A stretch of DNA of 59,443 nt from Paenibacillus sp. FSL H7-0331 (GCF_001956045.1 NZ_MRTH01000045.1:1-59443); one strand, 5' to 3'. Numbered from the stretch's first letter, positions 8,381 to 18,355 are shown. Translations and numbers: made by a program. Notes: generated by a model not told the origin, from the letters alone.

Positions 8381-8818
8381 CTAACCGCGAAGTTCCCAGA
8401 CTTCTGGTTGTTGTGCTTGGTGCGGGTGTTCGGATCCTGCATATACTTTAAGTTTCGTTTTCATTGCATCACCTAAACGGTTTTTCGGAAGCATTCCGAA
8501 AATTGCCAATTCAAGGACACGTTCTGGTTTGTTAGCAATCATGTCTTGAGCGGATGTTACTTTCAAACCGCCTGTGTACATGGAGTGACGGTAGTACATT
8601 TTGTTTTGCAATTTCTTACCTGTTAAATGAATCTTTTCTGCATTGATGACGATAACAAAATCTCCTGTATCCACATGAGGTGTGAATTGTGGTTTGTGTT
8701 TGCCGCGAATTAATGCTGCTACTTCGCTTGCAAGACGACCCAGAGTTTTATCTGTAGCGTCAACAATGAACCATTTGCGTTCTACTTCATTAGGCTTAGC
8801 CATGTATGTCGTGCGCAT
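8381..8818 (-). CDS. rplM: 50S ribosomal protein L13 (uL13)
   Basis: The 145-residue product starts [16 protein letters not shown], as in Bacillales L13, and contains [15 protein letters not shown] and [15 protein letters not shown] precedes the ATG by nine bases; the longer upstream frame is not used. L13 is an early assembly protein of the 50S subunit. It has its own promoter (9002-9030) and a structured leader, so rplM-rpsI can be expressed apart from the superoperon. Confidence 0.97.
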   Translation of the reverse strand: MRTTYMAKPNEVERKWFIVDATDKTLGRLASEVAALIRGKHKPQFTPHVDTGDFVIVINAEKIHLTGKKLQNKMYYRHSMYTGGLKVTSAQDMIANKPERVLELAIFGMLPKNRLGDAMKTKLKVYAGSEHPHQAQQPEVWELRG

Positions 8819-8946
8819 TTCGTTGTTCCTCCTAAACATTTTGCATATCGGTAATTGATTGATGACACAGTTTCGCTTTTGATACCGAGACAACCTGTCA
8901 TCTCATCATCCAATTTATCTGTATCATTTAATTAATATGGTTTATA

Positions 8947-8990
8947 CGGCTCCTGCTTGATCCGGGGCCGTGGGTTAGCCGATCAAGAAA
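8947..8990 (-). promoter_or_regulatory. probable L13 autoregulatory leader
   Basis: Just downstream of the rplM start point, TTGATC (8986-8981 on the minus strand) pairs with GATCAA (8962-8957), and CGGCT pairs with AGCCG across the same region. The two stems share bases and could be alternatives. Position and size fit the L13 leader of Firmicutes, in which L13 is thought to bind its own mRNA. Confidence 0.55.
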
Positions 8991-9001
8991 CGCCAAGTTG
9001 T

Positions 9002-9030
9002 ATTATACTACGTACGGAAGATTAAATCAA
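9002..9030 (-). promoter_or_regulatory. rplM-rpsI promoter
   Basis: The minus strand reads TTGATT (9025-9030), a 17-bp spacer and TATAAT (9002-9007). The -35 overlaps the truA stop codon. It gives a leader of about 175 bases before rplM. Confidence 0.8.
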
Positions 9031-9803
9031 GAACTAATCTCATCGTTATCGTATAAAACTTCCCAGAGTACCAGCCCATGAGGCATAGCGGTTGGTCCGG
9101 CCAACGCACGGTCTCGTAAAGACAGAATCTCACTCATTGCATCAGCTGATCGTTTGCCTTCTCCGATCTGGATCAGCGTACCGACAATAATTCGAACCAT
9201 ATTGTATAAAAAACCATTTCCGGTCACATGAATATGAATACCATATGATTGCAAAATGGGATCCACCGGTTCACATTCCAATGAGGCGGCATATATCGTC
9301 CGTACATTGGACTTCTTGGTAGAACGAATTGAGCAGAAAGAAGTAAAATCATGTTCTCCCACCAAACAGGGCAAACTTGATTGCATGGCTTCCGTATTCA
9401 ATGGTGTAGGATGGAAGTATTCCTGGTTACGACGAAATAAATCAGGGTGTTTGCCGCAACGGATGGTATATCGGTAGGTTTTGCGGTCTGCACTGCGTCT
9501 CGAATGGAAATTATCATCGACCTGCCTTGCGTTACTAACGATAATGTCAGCAGGCAGAAGCGTATTTAAAGCCAAGCACCAACGAACGAGAGGAATCGGG
9601 GATGAGGTGATAAAGTTGATAACCTGGCATCTGGCATGAACACCTGCATCGGTACGTCCAGAAGAGGTTATTTTGATCGTCTCACCCGTCAGAGAACGTA
9701 TCGCACGCTCCAGAATGTCCTGAATCGTGTTGTTGCTTGGCTGTGTCTGAAAGCCGTGATAAGCCGTTCCGTCATAGCTTACGGTCATGCATATATTTCT
9801 CAA
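9027..9803 (-). CDS. truA: tRNA pseudouridine(38-40) synthase TruA
   Basis: The 258-residue product has the TruA signature: SYDGTAYHGFQ near the N-terminus and SSGRTDAGVHA containing the catalytic Asp. It converts uridines 38-40 of the tRNA anticodon arm to pseudouridine. I chose TTG at 9803 because GGAGG lies seven bases upstream; an ATG eight codons earlier has no ribosome site. Between rplQ and truA, B. subtilis has ecfA1-ecfA2-ecfT; here there is only a terminator. Confidence 0.93.
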   Translation of the reverse strand: MRNICMTVSYDGTAYHGFQTQPSNNTIQDILERAIRSLTGETIKITSSGRTDAGVHARCQVINFITSSPIPLVRWCLALNTLLPADIIVSNARQVDDNFHSRRSADRKTYRYTIRCGKHPDLFRRNQEYFHPTPLNTEAMQSSLPCLVGEHDFTSFCSIRSTKKSNVRTIYAASLECEPVDPILQSYGIHIHVTGNGFLYNMVRIIVGTLIQIGEGKRSADAMSEILSLRDRALAGPTAMPHGLVLWEVLYDNDEISS

Positions 9804-9840
9804 GGCTAACCTCCGTCTCATATCCATAAGCTGAGGCTAC

Positions 9841-9889
9841 AAAAAAAAGGGCTTCAGCAGAATCATAAGATCCTGTCCACCCTTTCCAA
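9841..9889 (-). terminator. terminator after rplQ
   Basis: On the minus strand AAAGGG (9886-9881 region) pairs with CCCTTT ahead of a run of eight T, with additional CAG/CTG pairing inside the loop. It ends the alpha operon between rplQ and truA. Confidence 0.6.
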
Positions 9890-9894
9890 TCCCT

Positions 9895-10263
9895 TTATGC
9901 ACGATCTACTAGCTCTAAGTAAACCATTGGTGCAGCATCGCCGCGACGTGGTCCAAGCTTTAAGATACGTGTATAACCGCCTTGACGTTCCGCGTAGCGA
10001 GGAGCCAGATCAGCAAACAGCTTTTGGATAGCGTCCTGGTTTTCATTCGCTGCTTCGCGGCGAACAAAGGAAGCCACCTGACGACGTGCATGAAGATCTC
10101 CGCGTTTTGCCAAAGTGATTAATTTTTCTGCAATAGAACGTAATTCTTTTGCTTTAGCTTCTGTCGTTTGAATACGCTCATAAATGAACAGATCCGTTAC
10201 CAGGTCACGAAATAATGCTTTACGTGAACTGGAATCACGACTTAACTTTTGATGTTGTGCCAT
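9895..10263 (-). CDS. rplQ: 50S ribosomal protein L17 (bL17)
   Basis: The 122-residue protein has the L17 core: [10 protein letters not shown], the [18 protein letters not shown] helix and [24 protein letters not shown] precedes the ATG. L17 lies near the exit of the peptide tunnel. It is the last gene of the S10-spc-alpha superoperon, 39 bases after rpoA. Confidence 0.97.
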   Translation of the reverse strand: MAQHQKLSRDSSSRKALFRDLVTDLFIYERIQTTEAKAKELRSIAEKLITLAKRGDLHARRQVASFVRREAANENQDAIQKLFADLAPRYAERQGGYTRILKLGPRRGDAAPMVYLELVDRA

Positions 10264-10302
10264 TGTATGTGTAACCTCCTTATGCTTAATAATCGTTGAC
10301 GT

Positions 10303-11247
10303 CTAGTCTTCCATTCGAAGACCAAGACCCAGCTCTTCGAGCTTCTCTTGAACTTCTTCAAGGGACTTGCGTCCAAGATTACGAACCTTCATCATATCTT
10401 CTTCGGTTTTCGTAATCAATTCTTGTACGGTATTAATACCCGCGCGCTTCAAACAGTTGTAAGAACGAACTGAAAGATCAAGCTCTTCGATCGTCATCTC
10501 AAGCACTTTCTCTTTTTTGTCCTCTTCTTTTTCAACCATGATCTCAGCATCTTTAGCTTCATCAGTCAAACCGACGAATAACATCAAATGCTCAGTCAAA
10601 ATTTTGGCGCCCAAGCTTACAGCTTCTTCAGGTCGAATACTTCCATCGGTCCACACTTCAAGAGTCAGTTTATCATAATTGGTAACCTGGCCTACGCGAG
10701 TATTTTCGATGTTGTAATTGACACGAGTGATTGGCGTGTAAATCGAATCAATCGGTACTAAACCGATAAGCTGCTCTTCTTTTTTGTTCTTATCCGCTTG
10801 TACATATCCACGTCCACGATTTGCGTGAATTCGCATATGAAGACGGGAATCGGATGAAAGTGTAGCAATGTGCAAATCCGGATTAAGGATTTCAACATCA
10901 CTATCACCACGAATATCGCCAGCTACGACCGCTCCTTCGCCTTCAGCGTCAATCTCCAACACTTTATCCTCGTCGGAATGAATTTTAAGCGAAAGTCCCT
11001 TTAAGTTAAGGATAATCTCAGTGACATCTTCCTTAACACCAGGAACGGTTGAAAACTCGTGCAGCACTCCGTCGATTTGAACCGAGGTAACCGCCGCCCC
11101 CGGTAAGGAGGACAGCAAAATTCTGCGCAGCGAGTTTCCCAAAGTTGTTCCATAGCCTCTTTCCAAAGGCTCTACAACAAACTTACCGTAAGTGCCCTCT
11201 TCGCTTAATGCTACGGTTTCTATTTTCGGCTTTTCGATTTCGATCAA
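10303..11247 (-). CDS. rpoA: RNA polymerase alpha subunit
   Basis: The product is 314 residues from TTG at 11247, the same length as B. subtilis RpoA; GGAGGG lies six bases upstream. The N-terminal dimerisation domain includes [15 protein letters not shown]. An acidic Lys/Glu linker follows, and the C-terminal domain ([25 protein letters not shown]) binds UP-element DNA and activators. It lies between rpsK and rplQ. The ATG codons further upstream are in the spacer and lack a ribosome site. Confidence 0.97.
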   Translation of the reverse strand: MIEIEKPKIETVALSEEGTYGKFVVEPLERGYGTTLGNSLRRILLSSLPGAAVTSVQIDGVLHEFSTVPGVKEDVTEIILNLKGLSLKIHSDEDKVLEIDAEGEGAVVAGDIRGDSDVEILNPDLHIATLSSDSRLHMRIHANRGRGYVQADKNKKEEQLIGLVPIDSIYTPITRVNYNIENTRVGQVTNYDKLTLEVWTDGSIRPEEAVSLGAKILTEHLMLFVGLTDEAKDAEIMVEKEEDKKEKVLEMTIEELDLSVRSYNCLKRAGINTVQELITKTEEDMMKVRNLGRKSLEEVQEKLEELGLGLRMED

Positions 11248-11370
11248 TGATAACCCTCCTTCAAAACGTCGTTTCCCTCTGGATAACTTAAGACGCATAA
11301 AACGTGCAGTATTCTTATCCACATAGTATTGTCAACTTTTGGATAAATATACCACTCTTCGTAATCTCAA

Positions 11371-11766
11371 TTAGACACGACGACGTTTTGGAGGACGGCA
11401 ACCGTTGTGAGGTACAGGAGTTACGTCTTTAATCAGGTTAACTTCCAGACCAGCTGCTTGAAGCGAACGAATTGCTGCTTCACGACCAGCTCCTGGACCT
11501 TTAACCATAACTTCAACGACTTTCATCCCATGCTCCATTGCCGCTTTAGCTGCTGTTTCAGCAGCCATTTGTGCTGCGAACGGAGTGCTTTTACGTGAGC
11601 CTTTAAAGCCCATGTTACCAGCACTCGCCCAAGAGATTGCATTACCGTGAGGATCGGTAATAGTTACGATGGTATTGTTAAACGTTGAACGGATATGTGC
11701 TACTCCGGTGTCAATGTTTTTCCGATCACGACGTTTCGTACGAACAACTTTTTTAGGTTTAGCCAT
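11371..11766 (-). CDS. rpsK: 30S ribosomal protein S11 (uS11)
   Basis: The 131-residue protein contains [15 protein letters not shown] and ends in the Pro/Arg-rich [12 protein letters not shown] tail diagnostic of S11, a component of the 30S platform that contacts mRNA in the E-site region. A G-rich ribosome site precedes the ATG. It is 21 bases downstream of rpsM. Confidence 0.97.
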   Translation of the reverse strand: MAKPKKVVRTKRRDRKNIDTGVAHIRSTFNNTIVTITDPHGNAISWASAGNMGFKGSRKSTPFAAQMAAETAAKAAMEHGMKVVEVMVKGPGAGREAAIRSLQAAGLEVNLIKDVTPVPHNGCRPPKRRRV

Positions 11767-11787
11767 TTTCAGTGTTAACCCCCTTTA

Positions 11788-12156
11788 CTATTTTTTCTTA
11801 TTAGCTACAGTACGACGAGGACCTTTACGCGTACGGGCATTTGTTTTAGTACGTTGACCACGAACAGGTAAACCGCGACGGTGACGAACACCACGATAGC
11901 AACCAATTTCGATTAGACGTTTAATGTTCAGAGCAATTTCACGACGAAGGTCGCCTTCTACTTTGACAGTTTTGTCAATAGCATCACGAAGCTTGCTTAC
12001 TTCATCTTCGGTCAAATCGCGAACGCGAGTTGCCGAACTTACACCGGTTTCGGCCAAAATCTTTTGGGATGTTGTTTTACCGATACCAAAAATGTATGTC
12101 AGGGCAATTTCCACGCGCTTTTCACGAGGTAAGTCTACACCAGCAATACGTGCCAT
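11788..12156 (-). CDS. rpsM: 30S ribosomal protein S13 (uS13)
   Basis: The 122-residue protein starts [15 protein letters not shown] and ends in the basic [17 protein letters not shown] tail that reaches tRNA in the A and P sites. GGAGG precedes the ATG. It lies directly after rpmJ, as in the spc-alpha arrangement of Bacillales. Confidence 0.97.
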   Translation of the reverse strand: MARIAGVDLPREKRVEIALTYIFGIGKTTSQKILAETGVSSATRVRDLTEDEVSKLRDAIDKTVKVEGDLRREIALNIKRLIEIGCYRGVRHRRGLPVRGQRTKTNARTRKGPRRTVANKKK

Positions 12157-12172
12157 TTATACAAGCACCTCC

Positions 12173-12298
<126 letters not shown>

Positions 12299-12304
12299 CT
12301 AAGA

Positions 12305-12418
12305 GTTTGCTTTAGCAAACTGACTTCGTAAGCATAAGCTGAGTTTTCAAGAGAAAACTGTCTTCGTAAGCATGAGCCGAGAAAGCTTTAGTGAGCTATC
12401 TTGGTAGGCATAGGTATA
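12305..12418 (-). repeat. hairpin repeat array upstream of rpmJ (3 units)
   Basis: There are three tandem 38-bp units (12305-12342, 12343-12380, 12381-12418; plus-strand order given). Each unit is a six-base arm, four-base loop, complementary arm, three bases, CTTCGTAAGCAT and seven bases. Arms are GTTTGC/GCAAAC and GTTTTC/GAAAAC; the third unit has decayed arms and CTTGGTAGGCAT. In mRNA sense the array ends four bases before AGGAGG of rpmJ. Confidence 0.9.
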
Positions 12419-12431
12419 TATATTCATACAT

Positions 12432-12650
12432 TTATTTAAAACGATAGGTTATACGGCCTCTAGTCAAATCATAAGGTGAAAGTTCCACCGTTACTTTATC
12501 TCCAGGCAAGATCCGGATAAAGTGCATTCTGATTTTACCGGATACGTGAGCAAGTATCTTATGACCGTTTTCCAGCTCCACTTTAAACATTGCATTCGGA
12601 AGAGGTTCAATCACTGTACCTTCAACTTCAATAACATCTTCTTTGGCCAC
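12432..12650 (-). CDS. infA: translation initiation factor IF-1
   Basis: The 72-residue S1/OB-fold protein starts [11 protein letters not shown] and ends ITYRFK, and assists IF-2 and IF-3 at the 30S A site. I chose GTG at 12650, seven bases after AAGGAG, because it gives the standard length; the ATG two codons earlier lies only one base from the ribosome site. Its start follows the stop of the KOW gene directly. The next gene, rpmJ, is separated by a 145-base gap that contains the hairpin array. Confidence 0.96.
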   Translation of the reverse strand: MAKEDVIEVEGTVIEPLPNAMFKVELENGHKILAHVSGKIRMHFIRILPGDKVTVELSPYDLTRGRITYRFK

Positions 12651-12652
12651 AG

Positions 12653-12961
12653 TCATTCTCCTTTCTCTTGTGCTTCTGATTGAATTTGGTTCACAACCTT
12701 ATTGATTACAAAGCGCAATTTACTATTGGTTACACGTCCGCTATCGCTCATGCTTTCCACAACTTCGCTGCTAACCGTTGGTAACAATTCGAGATGAAGT
12801 ATATTTTTCTTCTTAGGCTGGTCGAATCTCCGTTTGTCGCCGTCTACAATCCACACGAATCGTTGGTCTTCGACATTTATGATGACAGCGTACTTCCCGG
12901 AATCGTTGCCGCGAATAATCCTAACTAATTGTCCAAGCTGTGGTTTGTTTACCGAATTCAC
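12653..12961 (-). CDS. KOW-domain RNA-binding protein (YbzG-like)
   Basis: The 102-residue product has an N-terminal KOW-like domain ([20 protein letters not shown], about residues 8-27) resembling ribosomal L14e/L6e/L27e proteins, and a basic region ([11 protein letters not shown]). B. subtilis has a homologous small gene between map and infA. The function is not established; a ribosome or RNA role is likely. GTG at 12961 has AGGTG upstream; another GTG three codons earlier is possible. Its TGA is next to the infA start, suggesting translational coupling. Confidence 0.8.
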   Translation of the reverse strand: MNSVNKPQLGQLVRIIRGNDSGKYAVIINVEDQRFVWIVDGDKRRFDQPKKKNILHLELLPTVSSEVVESMSDSGRVTNSKLRFVINKVVNQIQSEAQEKGE

Positions 12962-12977
12962 AAGGCTCACCTACGCT

Positions 12978-13724
12978 TTAGGCTTTTGTAAATATTTCGT
13001 AACCATCCGGCGTAATTGCAATGGTATGCTCAAAATGCGCGCACAGTGTGCCATCCACTGTAACAACCGTCCAATTGTCTTTCAGTGTCTTAACATAACG
13101 TTCACCGACATTGACCATGGGTTCGATTGCTAATACCATTCCCGGCTTCAGTCGAGGTCCTCGTTCTGGTAAACCGTAATTTGGAATCTGCGGCTCTTCA
13201 TGTAATTTGGAGCCAATTCCATGCCCAACATATTCTCGAACAATTGAAAAACCTTCGTTCTCGACGTACTTTTGAATAGCATGAGAAATTGTATACAACC
13301 GAGCATCCGGTTTAGCTTCCTCTAGTCCTTTGTATAAGCATTGCTCAGTTACCTCCAAAAGCTTCTTGGCTGTATCCGATATGGTTCCAACACCATAAGT
13401 CCAGGCTGAGTCACCATGATATCCTTTATACTGAGCTCCGATATCAATACTGATGATGTCGCCATTCAACAACTTACGCGGTCCGGGTATACCATGTACC
13501 AATTCATCATTGACTGAAGCACAGATACTTCCAGGAAAACCGTTGTATCCTTTAAAAGATGGGATTGCTCCTTGACTGCGAATATATCCTTCTGCGATTT
13601 GATCGAGCTCCTTGGTTGTAATATCGGGCTGAACGGCCTTTTGTAATAAGCGATGCGTTTCGGCTACAATTCGACCTGCTTCTCTCATTAAGTCCAACTC
13701 AGCTGGAGATTTACAAATGATCAT
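12978..13724 (-). CDS. map: type I methionine aminopeptidase
   Basis: The 248-residue product has the pita-bread fold motifs: [12 protein letters not shown], the metal ligands in [39 protein letters not shown] and AIEPMV. It removes the initiator Met from nascent proteins, with two divalent metals. Its ATG overlaps the adk stop (ATGA), so adk and map are translationally coupled. The adk-map-infA order is conserved in Bacillales. Confidence 0.96.
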   Translation of the reverse strand: MIICKSPAELDLMREAGRIVAETHRLLQKAVQPDITTKELDQIAEGYIRSQGAIPSFKGYNGFPGSICASVNDELVHGIPGPRKLLNGDIISIDIGAQYKGYHGDSAWTYGVGTISDTAKKLLEVTEQCLYKGLEEAKPDARLYTISHAIQKYVENEGFSIVREYVGHGIGSKLHEEPQIPNYGLPERGPRLKPGMVLAIEPMVNVGERYVKTLKDNWTVVTVDGTLCAHFEHTIAITPDGYEIFTKA

Positions 13725-14374
13725 TTCGCTTGACCTCGCAATAGTAAGCTGATTTGTGCAGCAACCGTACCTATTTCTTGCTCACCGTTAACCTCACGCA
13801 AATTTCCTTTGTTACGATAATACGATAAAAGCGGTGCTGTTTTATTCAGATACTCGTCAAGCCGAGTTCCTACTTTTTCTTCGGTATCATCTGATCTTTG
13901 GTACAATTCGCCTGAGCATTTATCACATACATTCTCAGTATGAGGAGGGTTAAACAAGACATGATACGTAGCACCACAAGATCTACAAATTCTGCGACCT
14001 GTTAATCTCGCCAAAAGCAGGCTGCGATCAACATGAAGGTTTATAACATGATCAATGCTTGAACCTAAAGAATCCATGATCTTATCGAGAGCTTCCGCTT
14101 GCTCGATCGTTCTTGGAAATCCGTCAAGCAAAAACCCTGACTTACAATCAGGAAGCTGAAGTCGTTCTTTTACGATACCAATCGTAATTTCATCCGATAC
14201 AAGCAAACCCTGATCCACATATTTTTTTGCTTCCAACCCAAGGGCCGTACCTTGCTTCATGGCTAAACGAAAAGCGTCGCCGGTTGAAATATGCGGGATT
14301 TGAAACTCATTGACGATTGATTCCGCCTGTGTACCTTTGCCTGCACCAGGAGGACCCATAAATATTACGTTCAT
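13721..14374 (-). CDS. adk: adenylate kinase
   Basis: The 217-residue product has a P-loop [10 protein letters not shown] near the N-terminus, the DGFPRT motif, and a zinc-binding lid with CxxC...CxxC (CRSCG and CDKC), the Gram-positive long form. It interconverts AMP, ADP and ATP. GGGAGG precedes the ATG. It lies between secY and map; an 82-base gap to secY holds a large inverted repeat. Confidence 0.97.
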   Translation of the reverse strand: MNVIFMGPPGAGKGTQAESIVNEFQIPHISTGDAFRLAMKQGTALGLEAKKYVDQGLLVSDEITIGIVKERLQLPDCKSGFLLDGFPRTIEQAEALDKIMDSLGSSIDHVINLHVDRSLLLARLTGRRICRSCGATYHVLFNPPHTENVCDKCSGELYQRSDDTEEKVGTRLDEYLNKTAPLLSYYRNKGNLREVNGEQEIGTVAAQISLLLRGQAK

Positions 14375-14414
14375 AATGATTCCTCCCTATCACAGCAAAT
14401 GATGCAACCAGAAC

Positions 14415-14454
14415 AATAGGTGCCGATAGTGAAAGTTCACTATCAGAACCTATT
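14415..14454 (-). repeat. large inverted repeat between secY and adk
   Basis: AATAGGT (14415-14421) and GATAGTGAA (14425-14433) pair with TTCACTATC (14436-14444) and ACCTATT (14448-14454), giving 16 base pairs with a 3x3 internal loop and a two-base tip. The hairpin ends three bases from the secY stop. There is no T-run, so it is more likely an mRNA processing, stability or pausing element than an intrinsic terminator. Confidence 0.8.
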
Positions 14455-14456
14455 TA

Positions 14457-15758
14457 CTATTTATTGATAAAACCTTTGTAATGACGTTTGATCAGTTGAC
14501 TTTCAACCTGCTTCATCGTTTCCAATCCTACACCAATAACAATTAGCAAGGAAGTTCCTCCAATACGAACCGACTCCGGCAAGCCTGCAAGATGGCCCAG
14601 TACCATTGGAATAATGGAGATCGCAGCCAAGAAAAGAGCACCAGACAAAGTAATGCGAGTCATTACTCTGGTCAAGTATACAGAAGTTGTTTTCCCAGGA
14701 CGAATTCCTGGTATGTAACCTCCGTTTTTCTTCATTTGGTCAGCCATCTGTTCAGGATTAATCTGAACAAACGTGTAGAAGAAGGTGAACCCAATGATCA
14801 ATAGTACATACAGTACCATACCGAGTGGTGCTGTATAATTTAAATTCGTAATGATCCAATCTGCTACTACATTACCTCTCCAAAAATTAGCAAGTGTTGG
14901 AGGAAAAACAAGTAATGATAAAGCAAAGATGACTGGAATTACACCCGCTGCATTTACCTTTAATGGGATGTGTGTCGATTGCCCACCATAAGTCTTGCGA
15001 CCTACAACCCGTTTGGCGTATTGCACCGGAATTTTACGAATGCCTTGTTGTATGAAGATAACCCCAGCGATCAACGCAATAATAACAACTACGATGAGCA
15101 CGACTTTGATAATATTCAAGAACAGTGCATCTCCAGCATCGGCTAATTGAGTTTTGTAAATCTGTGAAATTCCTGTCGGAATTGCAGCTACAATCCCCGC
15201 GAAGATGATAATGGAAATACCATTTCCAATTCCATTTTCAGTGATTTGTTCCCCTAACCACATCAGAAATGCAGTTCCCGCTGTCAGAACGATTGCGATC
15301 AAAGCATACGTTGTGAACGTAGGATCCACAACTAACCCTGTGTAGATTCGGTTAAATCCGATAGCCAAACCAAATGCCTGGATAATCCCTAATCCAATTG
15401 TACCGTAACGGGTAATCTGCGCTAACTTCTTTCTGCCCACTTCCCCTTCTTTTGCCCATTGAGCAAAACGTGGTATTACATCCATCGATAAAAGCTGAAC
15501 GATGATCGAGGCTGTAATATAAGGCATAATTCCCATCGCGAAGATCGAGAATTGGAACAATGCGCCACCGGAAAAAGTATTCATCAAACCAAACACACCA
15601 CCTGTGTTGGCTTGATCCTGAAGTTTGATAATATCTGTGTTGATGTTAGGTACCGGAATAAAAGCACCAATTCTGTAGACGATCAAAACGATTAAGGTGA
15701 AGAATATTCTTCTCCTCAGATCGTCTACTTTCAAAATATTGGATATGGTACGTAACAT
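14457..15758 (-). CDS. secY: protein translocase subunit SecY
   Basis: The 433-residue membrane protein has ten hydrophobic helices, starting with the RIFFTLIVLIVYRIGAFIPVP region and the following plug segment. The basic cytoplasmic loop RRKIPVQYAKRVVGRKT-type sequence (here RKIPVQYAKRVVG) contacts SecA and the ribosome. It forms the SecYEG channel with SecE (41527-41739). The start overlaps the rplO stop (TAATG), so it is coupled to the ribosomal genes. Confidence 0.98.
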   Translation of the reverse strand: MLRTISNILKVDDLRRRIFFTLIVLIVYRIGAFIPVPNINTDIIKLQDQANTGGVFGLMNTFSGGALFQFSIFAMGIMPYITASIIVQLLSMDVIPRFAQWAKEGEVGRKKLAQITRYGTIGLGIIQAFGLAIGFNRIYTGLVVDPTFTTYALIAIVLTAGTAFLMWLGEQITENGIGNGISIIIFAGIVAAIPTGISQIYKTQLADAGDALFLNIIKVVLIVVVIIALIAGVIFIQQGIRKIPVQYAKRVVGRKTYGGQSTHIPLKVNAAGVIPVIFALSLLVFPPTLANFWRGNVVADWIITNLNYTAPLGMVLYVLLIIGFTFFYTFVQINPEQMADQMKKNGGYIPGIRPGKTTSVYLTRVMTRITLSGALFLAAISIIPMVLGHLAGLPESVRIGGTSLLIVIGVGLETMKQVESQLIKRHYKGFINK

Positions 15759-16198
15759 TAAATCACCTCGGTTTTACCGCCGGCAGCCTGAATTTTCTCT
15801 ACCGCAGATTGAGAGAACTTGTTAGCTTTTACACTCAACTGAACAGTAAGATCGCCATTGCCCAAGATTTTGATTCCATCTCTTGCATTTTTGATAATAC
15901 CGGACTCTTGAAGAATTTCTGGAGTCACTTCAGTACCAGCAGCAAATTTGTTAAGCTCAGTCAGATTTACAATAGCGAATTCCTTACGGAATCTGTTAGT
16001 AAATCCACGTTTAGGCAAGCGACGATATAGAGGATTTTGTCCCCCTTCAAAACCTGGACGAACACCACCGCCAGAGCGCGAATTTTGTCCTTTATGTCCA
16101 CGAGTTGACGTTTTTCCCATACCACTACCGATACCACGACCCACACGCTTGCGGGCTTTACGTGCCCCGATAGCCGGAGTAAGCTCATGCAATTTCAT
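15758..16198 (-). CDS. rplO: 50S ribosomal protein L15 (uL15)
   Basis: The 146-residue protein starts [20 protein letters not shown] and has the Gly/Arg-rich region [14 protein letters not shown] that penetrates 23S rRNA. ATG at 16198 follows GGAGG by eight bases; a GTG inside the ribosome site was rejected. The stop overlaps secY. Confidence 0.96.
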   Translation of the reverse strand: MKLHELTPAIGARKARKRVGRGIGSGMGKTSTRGHKGQNSRSGGGVRPGFEGGQNPLYRRLPKRGFTNRFRKEFAIVNLTELNKFAAGTEVTPEILQESGIIKNARDGIKILGNGDLTVQLSVKANKFSQSAVEKIQAAGGKTEVI

Positions 16199-16236
16199 CG
16201 TTTGCACCTCCTCTTAATACGTTTTGTAAAGCAAAT

Positions 16237-16425
16237 TTATGCTTCCAGTTCAGTAACTTCAACTAAATGACTTACTTGATTAACCATGCCGCGAATCGCT
16301 GCATTGTCTTGTTGTACAACAGTTGAATTCAGTTTGCCCAGTCCAAGTGAAACTACAGTACGACGTTGTGTTTCTGGACGGCCGATCAAGCTGCGTTTGA
16401 GGGTAATTTGCAATTGTTTAGCCAT
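16237..16425 (-). CDS. rpmD: 50S ribosomal protein L30 (uL30)
   Basis: The 62-residue protein contains [18 protein letters not shown] and [10 protein letters not shown], the L30 signature. It lies in the standard rpsE-rpmD-rplO order with GGAGG before the ATG. Confidence 0.95.
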   Translation of the reverse strand: MAKQLQITLKRSLIGRPETQRRTVVSLGLGKLNSTVVQQDNAAIRGMVNQVSHLVEVTELEA

Positions 16426-16435
16426 GATATCCCTC

Positions 16436-16933
16436 CTACCCTAAAATCTCTTCAACAGTTTTGCCACGCAGCTTTGCAACTTCTTCAGCACGCTTTAGAC
16501 GCTGTAAGCCTTCAAGAGTAGCATTTACCATGTTGATTGAGTTAGAAGATCCTAAAGATTTGGTCAAGATGTCGCCAACACCAGCAAGTTCCAGCACTGC
16601 ACGAACTGGACCGCCCGCGATCACTCCAGTACCCTTGGAAGCAGGTTTCAAAAGAACATTACCAGCTCCAAATTTACCAATAACCAAGTGAGGGATAGTG
16701 GTTCCAACGATAGGTACATGAATCAGGTTTTTCTTAGCATCTTCAATACCTTTGCGAATTGCATCTGGTACTTCGCCAGCTTTACCGATTCCTGCGCCTA
16801 CCCATCCGTTACCGTCGCCAACAACAACTAATGCACTAAAGCTGAAGCGACGTCCGCCTTTAACTACCTTAGATACACGATTAATGTTAACAACTTTTTC
16901 TGTTAACTCTAAAGTATTGGGATCAATACGCAA
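16436..16933 (-). CDS. rpsE: 30S ribosomal protein S5 (uS5)
   Basis: The 165-residue protein has the double-stranded-RNA-binding type N-domain ([20 protein letters not shown]) and the [22 protein letters not shown] region. S5 affects decoding accuracy and is where spectinomycin resistance mutations map; the VKGGRRF loop looks wild type. The start is TTG at 16933, nine bases after GGAGG, with no better ATG nearby. Confidence 0.96.
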   Translation of the reverse strand: MRIDPNTLELTEKVVNINRVSKVVKGGRRFSFSALVVVGDGNGWVGAGIGKAGEVPDAIRKGIEDAKKNLIHVPIVGTTIPHLVIGKFGAGNVLLKPASKGTGVIAGGPVRAVLELAGVGDILTKSLGSSNSINMVNATLEGLQRLKRAEEVAKLRGKTVEEILG

Positions 16934-16959
16934 GTGATTTTACCTCCTTATATGTTCGA

Positions 16960-17328
16960 TTAAAATTCAAGACCTGCTTCACGAGCTGCATCGGCTAATG
17001 CCTGCACACGTCCGTGGTACAAATATCCACCGCGGTCAAATACGATTTTTTCTACTCCGTTTTGCTTAGCGCGCTCTGCAATTAAAGCTCCGACCTTGCG
17101 AGCTGCTTCAGCATTACCACCATTGCCGATGTTTTCTTTCAACTCTTTATCTTGAGTGGAAGCAGATGCAATAGTTACACCTTTAACATCATCGATCAAT
17201 TGTGCGTACATATGCTTGGATGAACGGAAGATATTCAAGCGCGGACGTTCAGTCGTTCCTTGAATTTTCTTACGGACACGTAAATGTCTTTTCAAACGAG
17301 CTTTGTTCTTGTCGCTTTTGTTAATCAT
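16960..17328 (-). CDS. rplR: 50S ribosomal protein L18 (uL18)
   Basis: The 122-residue protein has the basic N-terminus [19 protein letters not shown] and the [26 protein letters not shown] ending in part (quoted region spans the C-terminus), typical of L18, which binds 5S rRNA together with L5 and L25. AAAGGAG lies ten bases before the ATG. Confidence 0.96.
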   Translation of the reverse strand: MINKSDKNKARLKRHLRVRKKIQGTTERPRLNIFRSSKHMYAQLIDDVKGVTIASASTQDKELKENIGNGGNAEAARKVGALIAERAKQNGVEKIVFDRGGYLYHGRVQALADAAREAGLEF

Positions 17329-17382
17329 TCGAGGTTTACTCCTTTCAACTTAAATGAAGGATGATCCTGCATTTATGCAAGC

Positions 17383-17925
17383 TTATTTCTTCTTACCAGC
17401 TTTACCTTCTTTACGAAGAATACGTTCGCCTTCGTACTTAATACCTTTACCTTTATAAGGCTCAGGCTCACGAACAGAACGAATCTTTGCAGCAACTGCG
17501 CCGACCAATTCTTTATCAATGCCCTTAACCGTGATCTTCGTGTTTGATGGAACATCAAACTCGATACCGTTCTCCGGTTCAATTTCAACTGGATGCGAGT
17601 AACCAACGTTCAAAACCAGCTTATCACCTGTTTTGTTAGCGCGGTATCCAACTCCAACTAGCTCAAGGTTTTTTGCAAAACCAGTAGTTACGCCGTTTAC
17701 CATGTTAGCAACAACGCTTCTTGTAGTACCGTGAAGAGAACGATGTAATTTATTATCAGAAGGACGCTCAACAGAAATTTCATTTTCTGCAACGACCAGC
17801 TTCATATCTCTGTGTAACTCACGAGACAAAGTACCCTTAGGGCCTTTTACTGTGATAAGAGTGTTATCAAGAGTGATGTTTACTTCACTCGGGATTGTAA
17901 TGGGCTTGCGACCAATACGTGACAT
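17383..17925 (-). CDS. rplF: 50S ribosomal protein L6 (uL6)
   Basis: The 180-residue protein starts [15 protein letters not shown] and ends with the [15 protein letters not shown] signature. L6 supports the GTPase-factor region of the 50S subunit near the sarcin-ricin loop. The ATG at 17925 follows GGAGG by eight bases; a start three codons upstream lacks room for the site. Confidence 0.97.
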   Translation of the reverse strand: MSRIGRKPITIPSEVNITLDNTLITVKGPKGTLSRELHRDMKLVVAENEISVERPSDNKLHRSLHGTTRSVVANMVNGVTTGFAKNLELVGVGYRANKTGDKLVLNVGYSHPVEIEPENGIEFDVPSNTKITVKGIDKELVGAVAAKIRSVREPEPYKGKGIKYEGERILRKEGKAGKKK

Positions 17926-17956
17926 GGTATGCACCTCCGTTCATTTAAATTCTTTA

Positions 17957-18355
17957 TTACCAAACGTAGCAGATAACTTCTCCGCCAGCTTTAGTTTGAC
18001 GAGCTTCTTTATCGGTCATAACGCCTTGAGAAGTGGAAATAATCGCAATTCCCAAACCGCCTAGTACGCGAGGAACCTCTTGACTTTTTGTGTAAACACG
18101 CAAGCCGGGTTTGCTGATTCTTTTAAGACCGGAAATAACACGTTCATTGTTAGGTCCGTATTTCAAGAATACGCGGATAATTCCTTGCTTGTTATCTTCG
18201 ATATATTCAGCGTCGCGGATAAAACCTTCTTTTTTGAGGATCTCAGCAATTTCTCTTTTGACCGTCGAAGCAGGGATTTCAACCGTTTCATGACGCACAA
18301 CGTTTGCATTACGAATACGTGTAAGCATATCTGCAATTGGATCTGACATCACCAT
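17957..18355 (-). CDS. rpsH: 30S ribosomal protein S8 (uS8)
   Basis: The 132-residue protein starts [17 protein letters not shown] and has the [13 protein letters not shown] loop of S8, which binds 16S helix 21 and is a classic translational repressor of the spc operon in E. coli. AGGAGG lies nine bases before the ATG. Confidence 0.97.
   Translation of the reverse strand: MVMSDPIADMLTRIRNANVVRHETVEIPASTVKREIAEILKKEGFIRDAEYIEDNKQGIIRVFLKYGPNNERVISGLKRISKPGLRVYTKSQEVPRVLGGLGIAIISTSQGVMTDKEARQTKAGGEVICYVW

Noticed and set aside
14415..14454. Intrinsic terminator after secY
   Set aside because: The stem is strong but no T-run follows on the minus strand and adk-map-infA belong to the same operon in relatives.
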